Source: Acidimicrobiia bacterium
GTDB taxonomy: Bacteria; Actinomycetota; Acidimicrobiia; Spongiisociales; UBA11373
NCBI GenBank assembly: GCA_040878325.1
Contig: JBBDMM010000002.1
Location: forward strand, 1-35,762
Direction of reading: 5' to 3'
Length of the DNA: 35,762 nt
Shown one piece after another: positions 7,865 to 14,684 of this stretch. The first letter of the stretch is position 1. Each line of letters opens with the position of its first letter. Under the pieces are notes generated by a model. That model had not been told where the DNA came from. It ran no database searches and saw nothing but the letters and a program-made list of their open reading frames with translations. A program made the position numbers and the translations under genes.

Positions 7865-7936
7865 CTGGGGGGACAGGGCTCGAACCCATTCCTTGGGGAC
7901 CAAAACCCCACGTGCTGCCGGTTACACCACCCCCCA
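7865..7936 (-). tRNA. tRNA-Gln (UUG anticodon)
   Basis: Full cloverleaf on the minus strand: acceptor TGGGGGG/CCCCCCA, D-arm GTGT...GCAC, anticodon stem TGGGG/CCCCA with loop TTTTGGT (anticodon TTG), T-arm with TTCGAGC, discriminator G. 72 nt, no encoded full CCA. It sits just before glmU, as I recall for mycobacteria, and is the last copy of a repeat of about 102 bp. Confidence 0.93.
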
Positions 7937-7972
7937 CCAGAACGCGTCGTATGGGATCGCCGGGAGTTTACC

Positions 7973-8038
7973 GCTGGGGGTGAACTCAACTCTTGGGGAC
8001 CGCCAAGCCCATGGGTGCTGCCGGTTACACCACCCCCC
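7973..8038 (-). pseudogene. tRNA-Gln-like repeat copy A
   Basis: Begins with the same 5' stretch as tRNA-Gln (TGGGGGGTGGTGTAACCGG...), so the acceptor 5' strand and D-arm are intact. The anticodon arm is replaced by CTTGG-CGGTCC-CCAAG, the variable loop is lost, and the T-loop is changed (AGTTGAGTTC). It cannot form a normal cloverleaf. Confidence 0.6.
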
Positions 8039-8075
8039 AAAAAGGGAATTCCCCCCTTGGGCCGCGGGAGTGTAC

Positions 8076-8142
8076 CGCCGGGGTGACTCGAACCCTTGGG
8101 GACCGCCAAGCCCATGGGTGCTGCCGGTTACACCACCCCCCA
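8076..8142 (-). pseudogene. tRNA-Gln-like repeat copy B
   Basis: Same as copy A but with GGTTCGAGTC kept in the T-arm region, followed by CACCCC. The anticodon segment is TGGGCTTGGCGGTCCCCA, one base too long for a standard arm. It starts 104 bp upstream of copy A. Confidence 0.6.
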
Positions 8143-8177
8143 CCAGAACGCGTCCTATGGGATCGCCGAGAGTTTAC

Positions 8178-8243
8178 CGCCGGGGTGACTCGAACCCTTG
8201 GAGACCGCCAAGACCATGGTGCTGCCGGTCACACCACCCCCCA
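8178..8243 (-). pseudogene. tRNA-Gln-like repeat copy C
   Basis: The D-arm has one change (GTGTGACC). The segment CTTGG-CGGTCT-CCAAG keeps the alternative stem of copies A and B, while the tRNA-type anticodon stem is further broken. GGTTCGAGTC is retained. It starts 101 bp upstream of copy B. Confidence 0.6.
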
Positions 8244-8282
8244 ATAGGGAGAAAGAGGAGTGTAAGCCAACGGCCTCTCGCC

Positions 8283-8320
8283 GATAGCCACAGCCACAGC
8301 CACAGCCACAGCCACAGCCC
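8283..8320. repeat. Hexanucleotide array (CCACAG)n
   Basis: About five tandem CCACAG units plus partial ones, starting 17 bp after the ispE stop codon. Same unit as in the 5313-5462 region. Confidence 0.9.
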
Positions 8321-8336
8321 AAAGGTCCATCGACCT

Positions 8337-9218
8337 TCAGGCGACCGCGCTCCAAGGCGGTGGCGGGAGTCCTCCGCCTGGGTTGCCGTTCCAGCCTCGG
8401 TCCACCGGTACGGCTGCCAGTGTTGCCCGGGCACCACGCACCTCGGACGCGGCGTGGGTCGCCTCCTCCCGATCGTGGAAGAACGCGAACAGCGAAGGCC
8501 CGCTTCCCGACATGGCCACCGGACGGCCCCACACCCGACCAAGGTCGGAGATCCAGTCGGCGAGCTCGGGGCGGAGGTTCATGGCGGCGGGGGTCAGGTC
8601 GTTGACGAGCGGGCCGTACTCCCGCAACGAGGGTGGGAGATCGCGTCCCGCCACCTCCAGGCCCTCGGGACCATCCAGCCGATCCCACCGTCGGTAGACC
8701 GCGGCGGTCGACAGCTCGAACGGTGGGACCGCGATCGCCAGGGCGAAATCGGTGGACATGGGCACCTCCCCCAGCACCTCTCCGTAACCCTCGATCCACA
8801 TGCGGCCGCCGGTGAGACAGAAGGGGACGTCGCTTCCCAGGGAGGGGCCGAGGGCTGTCACCGCCTCCCGGGTCGCATCCAGCATTCCGCCGGCCGCGAC
8901 CAACGCGGCGGCGGCGTCGGCGCTGCCACCCCCGAAACCGGAGGCGACGGGGATCCGCTTGGTCAGCCTCACCCGCAAAGGAAACCGGGTCGACAGCCGG
9001 ACCGCCTCCACCGCCCGCCACGCCAGGTTGTTCTCATCGGCGGGAACGTCCTCGTCGGAGTCCACCTCGAATTCGTCTTCGTCGCCGCGAGACACCTCGA
9101 CCACATCGGACAGGTCGATCGACTGGGCAAGCGACCGCAATTCGTGCAATCCGGATCGGTCGACGGGACGAACCTGCAACGACAGGTTGACCTTGGCGAA
9201 GGCGGTGATCTCGGTCAC
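8337..9218 (-). CDS. ispE: 4-diphosphocytidyl-2-C-methyl-D-erythritol kinase
   Basis: GHMP kinase of the MEP isoprenoid pathway. The N-terminus has FAKVNLSL with the catalytic-type Lys9. The ATP-binding motif PVASGFGGGSADAAAAL is at residues 90-106, GSDVPF follows, and motif 3 reads MSGSGPSLFAFF. 293 residues, normal. Its start overlaps the ksgA stop by four bases. The C-terminus (GNPGGGLPPPPWSAVA) is Gly/Pro-rich and atypical, just ahead of repeat sequence. Confidence 0.94.
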   Translation of the reverse strand: MTEITAFAKVNLSLQVRPVDRSGLHELRSLAQSIDLSDVVEVSRGDEDEFEVDSDEDVPADENNLAWRAVEAVRLSTRFPLRVRLTKRIPVASGFGGGSADAAAALVAAGGMLDATREAVTALGPSLGSDVPFCLTGGRMWIEGYGEVLGEVPMSTDFALAIAVPPFELSTAAVYRRWDRLDGPEGLEVAGRDLPPSLREYGPLVNDLTPAAMNLRPELADWISDLGRVWGRPVAMSGSGPSLFAFFHDREEATHAASEVRGARATLAAVPVDRGWNGNPGGGLPPPPWSAVA

Positions 9219-10018
9219 GCGTGCGCCAATCGCAGGTAGTCGGTCGGCGCCAGATCCTCGGCCCGCGCGGTGGGATCGAGGCCCGCCGCCGCCAGCGCCG
9301 CATCGGGGTCGGCAATGACGCCCCGTAGGGAGGTGCGGACCATCTTGCGCCGCTGACCGAATGCGCCCGCCGCGATCTCGATCGCTCGCTCGGCGGCCGG
9401 ATCAGCTGGTGTCCGATCGATGACCGCCACGGCCGACTCGACCTTGGGCGCCGGCACGAACAGGTGAGGAGCCACCCGCAGCGCGATGCGGACCGAGCCA
9501 TTGAGGGCGACGATCACCGACGGCAGACCATAGGTCTTCGAGCCTGGTGGCGCTGCCAGTCGCTCCACCGCCTCCCGTTGCAGCATCACCACGAAGTGCA
9601 CCACCCGCGGCACCGAGCGAAGCAATCCGAGAACGATCGGGGTACCCACGTTGTAGGGAAGGTTCGCCACCAGGCTCCATTCACCTGGGGGCAGCGCAGT
9701 ATCGAAGTCGACATCGGCGGCGTCCTCGAACCGGATTTCGGCGCCCTCACCCACGACTTCAGCGAGCACCGGGCGCAGCGCCTCGTCGATCTCATACGCG
9801 ATCACCGTTGCTCCGGTGTCGGCGAGAGCCCGGGTCAACGTCCCGGCTCCCGCGCCGATCTCGACCACCTGGCTCTCCGGCCCGACTCCGGCGATCTCGA
9901 CGATGCGCCGAACGGTGTTCGGCTCGGTCAGGAAATGCTGGCCGAGCGACGGGCGGAGCCTCACCCCGTGCCGTGCGAGAAGTGCCCGGGTAGCCGCCCG
10001 GCCCAATGGATCAGCCAC
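9215..10018 (-). CDS. rsmA: 16S rRNA dimethyladenosine transferase
   Basis: Also called ksgA. Dimethylates two adjacent adenines near the 3' end of 16S rRNA. Motifs: LGQHFLTEPN near the N-terminus, the SAM-binding VVEIGAGAGTLT, and the catalytic NLPYN. The C-terminal part has FVPAPKVESAVA and AFGQRRKMVR, typical of the family. 267 residues. Overlaps tatD by 8 bases and ispE by 4, so the three are one transcription unit. Confidence 0.96.
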   Translation of the reverse strand: MADPLGRAATRALLARHGVRLRPSLGQHFLTEPNTVRRIVEIAGVGPESQVVEIGAGAGTLTRALADTGATVIAYEIDEALRPVLAEVVGEGAEIRFEDAADVDFDTALPPGEWSLVANLPYNVGTPIVLGLLRSVPRVVHFVVMLQREAVERLAAPPGSKTYGLPSVIVALNGSVRIALRVAPHLFVPAPKVESAVAVIDRTPADPAAERAIEIAAGAFGQRRKMVRTSLRGVIADPDAALAAAGLDPTARAEDLAPTDYLRLAHA

Positions 10019-10760
10019 GAAAGACCCGGGTGGCGGTGGCGGTCGTCATCCGGGCGACCTCCTCCACCGGAACCGCCCACACTGCGGCCAGCGCTTCACC
10101 GACGCGCACCACGTTGGCGGGCTCGTTGGGCGCGCCCCGGTCCGGGGGCGGCGTGAGATATGGCGTGTCGGTTTCGACCATCGTCCGGCCGGGTGGAGCC
10201 ACGGCGGCCGCGAGGCGAATCGTCTGTCCCGTGTCAAAGGTGATCGGTCCGGCGAATGAGAAGGTGACTCCGAGGTCGTCGAAACGGCGGGTCCACCGCG
10301 GTCCCCCGGTCCAGCAATGGAGAACGGCCCGCGGCCCCGCACTGGCCTCGTCGAGGATGTCGTAGACATCGCCGAACGCGTCGCGGCAATGGACGATGAT
10401 CGGCTTGTCGAGCTCCCCCGCCATCCGCACCTGATGGCGGAAGACCGCCCGCTGCTGATCGGGCGGCGAGAGATTGCGGTAGTAGTCGAGTCCGCATTCG
10501 CCGATGGCTGCCGCTCCGGCGGCGAGCGCGGTGATGGCATCCCCGTCGGCGTCCCAGGCGCCGGCATCATGAGGGTGCAGCCCGGCCGTCGAGACGACCA
10601 CGCCGGGGAACGCCGCCGCCAGATCGCGCGACTCAGCCGAGGTGATGGCATCGGTTCCGGGAGACACCACCCAGGTGACCCCGACAGCAGCCGCTCGATC
10701 CAGCAGGGTGGCGGGATCGGCGGTGCTCAACTGCAGGTGGCAGTGGGTATCGACCCACAT
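10011..10760 (-). CDS. tatD: TatD-family metal-dependent DNase
   Basis: Amidohydrolase-fold hydrolase with 3'-5' exonuclease activity in studied members. Metal-ligand motifs are visible: DTHCHL at the N-terminus, IGECGLDYY, PIIVHCRDA, LHCWTGG and ETDTPYLTP. 249 residues, normal. It starts three bases after the metG stop. The order metG-tatD-ksgA-ispE matches mycobacteria, where rpfB intervenes; no rpfB is present here. Confidence 0.95.
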   Translation of the reverse strand: MWVDTHCHLQLSTADPATLLDRAAAVGVTWVVSPGTDAITSAESRDLAAAFPGVVVSTAGLHPHDAGAWDADGDAITALAAGAAAIGECGLDYYRNLSPPDQQRAVFRHQVRMAGELDKPIIVHCRDAFGDVYDILDEASAGPRAVLHCWTGGPRWTRRFDDLGVTFSFAGPITFDTGQTIRLAAAVAPPGRTMVETDTPYLTPPPDRGAPNEPANVVRVGEALAAVWAVPVEEVARMTTATATRVFRG

Positions 10761-10763
10761 CCG

Positions 10764-12272
10764 TCAGACCTCGATGCGAGGAAAGAGCGGCTCACCCTTC
10801 GACACCATCGACTCGGGAAACACTCCGAACACCCCGGTCGTCGCCAGAGGCCCGTCATCCGGTTGCCCGGGGAGCCCGAGCTTCGCCCAGAGACGCCGGG
10901 CGGCACCCGGCATCGAAGGCGAGATCAGCACCGCCCCCACCCGCAGCGCCTCGAGACCCGCATTGAGCACCTCGTCGAGGCGGTCGGCATCATCGATGTG
11001 CCACGGCGCCGTCGCCTCAACGAACACATTCGCCGCCCCGAACAGGCCCCACACTCCATCGAGCGCCTGCTTGGTCTTGATCTCCTCGTACCAGCGCAGC
11101 GACGCCAGGGCATCACCAGCGGCCCCCACCAGCGCCCGCTCCTCGGGCCGGCTGTGATCCGCCCGGGCAACGACCTTCCCGCCCCGAAACTTCTCCACCA
11201 GGTTGAGCACTCGGCTGGCAAGGTTGCCGAGGTCGTTGGCCAGGTCGGCGTTGTACCGCTCGACCATGCCCTCCCACGAGAAGTTGCTATCGGGCCCGAA
11301 CGAGACGTCTCGCAGGAAGTGGTGCCGATAGCCATCGACGCCGAAGGTCTCGACCAACTCTGCGGGGAGGATCTGGGTGGCGTTCGACTTGGAGAGCTTG
11401 GCGCCGCCGACCAGCAGGTGGCCGTGCACCGCCACCTGCCGCGGTAGCGGCAGGCCGGCCGACATCAGCATCGCCGGCCAGTAGACCGCATGGAAGCGAA
11501 CGATGTCCTTGCCAATCAGGTGTGCCCACGCCGGCCACTGGCGGGCGAATCGTTCTGGATCATCGGAGTACCCCGCGGCCGTCACGTAGTTGATGAGGGC
11601 GTCGAACCAGACATACGACACGTGGCTCTCATCCCACGGCAAGGGGATACCCCACTGGAGCGAGGCGCGGCTGATCGACACGTCGTCGAGGCCTTGGTCG
11701 ATGAACCCCACCACCTCGTTGCGCCGGGTCTCGGGGACGATGAAGTCGGGGTTGGCGGCAATGTGATCGAGCAACGGCTGGGCGTACTTGGACAGCCGGA
11801 AGAACCAGTTCTCCTCGGCGTGGATCTCGACGGGCTGGCCATGCCACGGGCAATTGCCGTCGATGAGGTCACCCTCGGTGTAGTACGCCTCGCACCGAAC
11901 GCAGTAGAGGCCCTCATAGCTGCCGAGGTAGGTGTCACCGGCGTCATGCCAACGCCGGAAGATCGACTGGACCGTGGCCTTGTGGCGGTCCTCGGTGGTG
12001 CGGATGAAGTCGTCGAAGCTCATATCGAGCAGCTCCCACGCCTCCCCGAAGCGCTCGACGATCTCGTCGACCCACGCCTGGGGCGTCATCCCCCGGGACT
12101 CCGCTTCCCGGGCGATCTTCAGACCGTGCTCATCGGTACCGGTGACCGAATACACCTCCTCCCCGACCAGACGCCAGTACCTGGCGACGGCGTCGGTGAC
12201 CAGCGTGGTGTAGGCCGTACCGATGTGGGGCCGATCGTTTGGGTAGTAGATGGGGGTGGTGAGGTAGATCAT
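10764..12272 (-). CDS. metG: Methionyl-tRNA synthetase
   Basis: Class I synthetase charging initiator and elongator tRNA-Met. The HIGH-type motif is PHIGT at residues 15-19. A zinc-knuckle region CVRCEAYY...GNCPWHG is around residues 124-146. The KMSKS motif appears as KLSKS (GGAKLSKSNAT). 502 residues: the compact bacterial form without the C-terminal tRNA-binding extension. First gene of the metG-tatD-ksgA-ispE run, divergent from the AbrB-type regulator. Confidence 0.96.
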   Translation of the reverse strand: MIYLTTPIYYPNDRPHIGTAYTTLVTDAVARYWRLVGEEVYSVTGTDEHGLKIAREAESRGMTPQAWVDEIVERFGEAWELLDMSFDDFIRTTEDRHKATVQSIFRRWHDAGDTYLGSYEGLYCVRCEAYYTEGDLIDGNCPWHGQPVEIHAEENWFFRLSKYAQPLLDHIAANPDFIVPETRRNEVVGFIDQGLDDVSISRASLQWGIPLPWDESHVSYVWFDALINYVTAAGYSDDPERFARQWPAWAHLIGKDIVRFHAVYWPAMLMSAGLPLPRQVAVHGHLLVGGAKLSKSNATQILPAELVETFGVDGYRHHFLRDVSFGPDSNFSWEGMVERYNADLANDLGNLASRVLNLVEKFRGGKVVARADHSRPEERALVGAAGDALASLRWYEEIKTKQALDGVWGLFGAANVFVEATAPWHIDDADRLDEVLNAGLEALRVGAVLISPSMPGAARRLWAKLGLPGQPDDGPLATTGVFGVFPESMVSKGEPLFPRIEV

Positions 12273-12403
12273 GGGGTTCGATCAGGGTAGTGGTGGGTAT
12301 GTCCACGAACCGATAGGGAAGGCGGTTATCGGCTAATGTCCGGCGGCGAAAAGCCGACTCTCTGGACAAGCGTCGGCAAACCCTGCAGCGTCTTGGAGGT
12401 CGA

Positions 12404-12664
12404 ATGAACACTGGCATCGTGCGGAAGATCGATGACCTTGGGCGGGTCGTCATTCCGGCCGAGATGCGCCGAAGCCTCGGCGTGCAAGAAGGGGATCAGC
12501 TGGAGATCGTGCTCGCAGGCGATCACATCGAGATCCGCCCCCGGATCCCCACCCTGGTTCACCAATTCACCATGTCCGAGGCCGCCCGGGTCAACATCGG
12601 CGGTTCGGCGGTCGAGCTCGATCAGGGCGAGTACGTCGTCCAACGGATCGGGCGTAAGCGCTAA
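12404..12664 (+). CDS. AbrB/SpoVT-type transcription factor
   Basis: 86-residue protein whose N-terminus (VRKIDDLGRVVIPAEMRRSLGV) is the classic swapped-hairpin AbrB DNA-binding domain; such proteins bind DNA as dimers or tetramers. The remaining 40 residues are unassigned. GGAGG lies 4-5 bases before the ATG. It is divergent from metG and convergent with rsmI, with only four bases between stop codons. No toxin gene is adjacent, so it is more likely a regulator than an antitoxin. Confidence 0.88.
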   Translation: MNTGIVRKIDDLGRVVIPAEMRRSLGVQEGDQLEIVLAGDHIEIRPRIPTLVHQFTMSEAARVNIGGSAVELDQGEYVVQRIGRKR

Positions 12665-12668
12665 CGCG

Positions 12669-13547
12669 TCAGGGAGTCGCCGCCGGCCCGCGCGGATCTT
12701 CACGGCTGCGCGGCCTGCGACCAGATTCCGGGCCGATGATCCGCTCGTAGAGCTCACGACGGGACACGCCGTGCTCCTCCGCCACCCGTCTCACCGCGCG
12801 ACTCGGGCTCAACCCACCGGCCACGAGCGCCTCTGCGGCCGACACCGCCCCGGCAATGTCGGCCGGCGGCGGGGCTGACGGCCCCAGCACAACAGTGACC
12901 TCGCCCTTCACGTCGCGCTCACCCCAATACCGGGCACCGTCGGCCAGGGTGCCCCGCCAGACCTCTTCGTACAGCTTGGTCATCTCCCGGCACACCGCGC
13001 ACGCCCGGACCGAACCGTGCGCGGCCGCCAGGTCCCGCAGATCGTCGGCGAGCCGCCCCGGCGACGCGAACAACACGACGGTCCGCTCCTCTCGGGCGAT
13101 GTCGGCAATGCGCTCGGAACGCTCCTTGCCGCGTCGCGGCAGGAAGCCCTCGAATACGAACCGATCGGCGGGGAGTCCAGAGAGGGCCAGCGCCAGGGTC
13201 ACCGCGCTGGGGCCAGGGATGCCGGTCACCTTGGCGCCCACCTCGATTGCCGCCCGGACCGCAGACAATCCCGGGTCGGCGATGCCGGGGGTCCCGGCAT
13301 CGCTCAGCAGAGCGACCGTCTCTCCGTTGATCAGTCGCAAGGCGATCTCCGCTGCACGCTCCGCCTCGTTGCCGACGAAATAGGAGCGGGTCGGCACCTT
13401 CACCCCGAGATGGTCGAGCAGCGTGCGAGCCCGCCGGGTGTCTTCGGCGTAGACGATCGTTGCCGAGGCGAGCGCCTGCGCCAACCGGGGAGGAGCATCG
13501 GCGAGATTCCCGATCGGGCCCGCGCAGAGGATGAGGGTGCCGGGCAT
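12669..13547 (-). CDS. rsmI: 16S rRNA 2'-O-ribose C1402 methyltransferase
   Basis: Tetrapyrrole-methylase-fold enzyme. Motifs: LILCAGPIGNLADAPPR at the N-terminus, VYAEDTRRARTLLDHLG, LLSDAGTPGIADPG and GIPGPSAV, ending in FEGFLPRRGKER-type segments. The open frame extends to 13601, but MPGTLILCAGPIGNL from the ATG at 13547 matches the family start. 292 residues. The last 25 residues are Arg/Pro-rich. Confidence 0.95.
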   Translation of the reverse strand: MPGTLILCAGPIGNLADAPPRLAQALASATIVYAEDTRRARTLLDHLGVKVPTRSYFVGNEAERAAEIALRLINGETVALLSDAGTPGIADPGLSAVRAAIEVGAKVTGIPGPSAVTLALALSGLPADRFVFEGFLPRRGKERSERIADIAREERTVVLFASPGRLADDLRDLAAAHGSVRACAVCREMTKLYEEVWRGTLADGARYWGERDVKGEVTVVLGPSAPPPADIAGAVSAAEALVAGGLSPSRAVRRVAEEHGVSRRELYERIIGPESGRRPRSREDPRGPAATP

Positions 13548-13570
13548 GGGGTGAGGGTACCGAGAAGAGC

Positions 13571-13665
13571 CAACAGCCAGCAGCCGCCAGCCAAGAATCA
13601 AGAATCAAGAGTCAAGAATCAAGAGCAAGAATCAAGAGCAAGAATCAAGAGCGAGAATCAAGAGG
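13571..13665. repeat. Degenerate heptanucleotide array (CAGCCGC, then CAAGAAT/CAAGAG)
   Basis: About 95 bp in register of roughly 7: CAACAGC, CAGCAGC, CGCCAGC, then many CAAGAAT and CAAGAGT units with some six-base ones. It covers the stop codon and last residues of the DUF192 gene and reaches toward the rsmI start. Confidence 0.9.
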
Positions 13666-13997
13666 CGAGTTCCCGCTTTCGGAAGAGGGTGCGGTGCGAC
13701 TTCCAGCATCCAGCGCGCCCCTTTCGCGAAGAACACCCGGTGGGGCGGTACGACGGCGGCACGGGTGACGATCCCTTCGCCGCTCAGGGCCACCACGCCG
13801 ATCGGGGCGTGCATCCCGAAGGTGTGGATCGAACGGGTGCGCAACAGCGCTCCAATGGGGCCGGGCCCGGGCCGCAGACCCAGCCGACGGGCCCGGTGGG
13901 TGTTCAGGAGCGCAACCGGGCCAGAGGACCAGCCCTCGGGGGTGGTGACCTCCAGCAAATCGGGACAGGGGCGACGAGCGACGGGCACGGCACACAA
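13632..13997 (-). CDS. DUF192 family protein
   Basis: 121 residues. The central segment (RSIHTFGMHAPIGVVALSGEGIV ... ARWMLEVAPH) matches the DUF192 pattern, in which an Arg-x-x-His-Thr/Met-x-hydrophobic run precedes an apolar strand pair. The function of this family is not settled. The start is uncertain: TTG at 13997 or GTG at 13988; neither has a clear ribosome-binding site. The last residues (LLILALDSCS) are encoded by the heptamer array, so the natural C-terminus has been overwritten or extended by repeats. No signal peptide is visible, although some relatives have one. Confidence 0.75.
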   Translation of the reverse strand: MCAVPVARRPCPDLLEVTTPEGWSSGPVALLNTHRARRLGLRPGPGPIGALLRTRSIHTFGMHAPIGVVALSGEGIVTRAAVVPPHRVFFAKGARWMLEVAPHPLPKAGTRLLILALDSCS

Positions 13998-13998
13998 T

Positions 13999-14027
13999 CT
14001 GACATCTGGAGACTCCAGAGGTAAGGT
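13999..14027 (+). promoter_or_regulatory. Probable promoter of the bL37-like gene with palindromic spacer
   Basis: CTGACA, a 17-base spacer, then TAAGGT, ending 28 bases before the ATG. The spacer contains the perfect palindrome TCTGGAG-A-CTCCAGA (14005-14019), which could be an operator or a heptamer remnant. Confidence 0.5.
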
Positions 14028-14055
14028 TCCCAGCCCTTCCCTCTGAGGTTTTCAC

Positions 14056-14142
14056 ATGGCAAAAGCCAAGCGCCGCAAGATCATGGCCCGTCGCAAGAAG
14101 GCCAATCACGGCCGTCGACCCAACGCCGGCCGGGGCCAGTAG
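14056..14142 (+). CDS. bL37-like ribosomal mini-protein, 28 residues
   Basis: A very short gene easily missed by length cut-offs. The product is strongly basic (MAKAKRRKIMARRKKAN) and ends with the segment ANHGRRPNA. From memory this resembles bL37, the roughly 24-residue actinobacterial large-subunit protein that ends in ANHGKRPN. GAGG lies about eight bases before the ATG and a good promoter lies upstream. Composition and codon use look coding. The alternative is a chance basic ORF, which I consider unlikely given the conserved C-terminus. Confidence 0.75.
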   Translation: MAKAKRRKIMARRKKANHGRRPNAGRGQ

Positions 14143-14150
14143 CAGCCCTA

Positions 14151-14179
14151 GGTCGCAGGCGGCAGGTCGCAGGTAGCAG
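14151..14179. repeat. Heptanucleotide array, GGTCGCA family
   Basis: Four degenerate units (GGTCGCA, GGCGGCA, GGTCGCA, GGTAGCA) begin nine bases after the bL37-like stop codon. Confidence 0.75.
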
Positions 14180-14242
14180 CGCCGAGCGGTCGGCCGACCT
14201 CTCGTCGCTCATCTCTCAAGGCCACGAGTGGCCTGGACGCGG

Positions 14243-14267
14243 CTGAGGGGCCCGGAGGGCCCCTCAG
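14243..14267. terminator. GC-rich terminator hairpin
   Basis: Perfect 11-bp stem CTGAGGGGCCC, loop GGA, complement. It lies between the convergent bL37-like gene and the minus-strand small membrane protein. No T-run, as is common in actinobacteria. Confidence 0.8.
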
Positions 14268-14286
14268 AACGATCGACTATCTGGTG

Positions 14287-14520
14287 TTACCCGGTGTTGC
14301 TCGAACCGCTGCCCCCACCGCCCATGCCCGGCATCTGCAGGCCGGCTTCCTTCACTGCCCGGAACGCCCCGTATGTGACCAGCGCCGAGGCGATGATCCC
14401 CAGGTAGAGGCCGAAACCGGCGAAGTCCGACTCCGTGACGAAGCGGAGGACGATCAGGATGAACCCGATCCCGCCGACAAGAGCCAACTTGACTCCCATA
14501 GAGAGTTTGCTGAATTCCAT
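14287..14520 (-). CDS. Small two-pass membrane protein, 77 residues
   Basis: ATG preceded by AAGGAG (about 11 bases). Two hydrophobic segments, about residues 9-26 and 33-50, are separated by a short loop (TESDFAGFG). A Gly/Ser-rich tail (MPGMGGGGSGSS) follows. No family recognised. It lies downstream of the lipoprotein peptidase gene on the same strand, but the 93-bp palindrome separates them. Confidence 0.75.
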   Translation of the reverse strand: MEFSKLSMGVKLALVGGIGFILIVLRFVTESDFAGFGLYLGIIASALVTYGAFRAVKEAGLQMPGMGGGGSGSSNTG

Positions 14521-14591
14521 AGTCCCCCGATCTCCTTAATCCGATGTGACGGGCATTGTGGCACCCGCCACCCATCGTGTCACCTGGCCTA

Positions 14592-14684
14592 AGAGCGCGC
14601 GCCAATAGGTCGCTGGTTCTATCAGGTGTCGGCTTGCGGGAAGCCGACACCTGATCCCGGGGCGAGCCTATTGGCGCGCGCTCT
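14592..14684 (+). repeat. 93-bp structured palindrome, copy 2
   Basis: Plus-strand reading: perfect 18-bp outer stem AGAGCGCGCGCCAATAGG, 5' internal strand TCGCTGGTTCT, 15-bp inner stem ATCAGGTGTCGGCTT, loop GCGGG, inner return, 3' internal strand CCCGGGGCGAG, outer return. Same layout and internal-loop sequence as 3906-3996, with a different outer stem. It overlaps the stop codon of the minus-strand gene ending at 14683 and fills the gap to the next gene. Confidence 0.9.

Noticed and set aside
7973-8243. Three further functional tRNAs
   Set aside because: Anticodon arms have the wrong length, the variable loop is missing and the acceptor 3' strand does not pair, so they are listed as tRNA-like pseudogenes.
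12404-12664. Antitoxin of a MazEF/VapBC-type pair
   Set aside because: The AbrB domain fits, but no toxin gene is adjacent; the neighbours are metG and rsmI.
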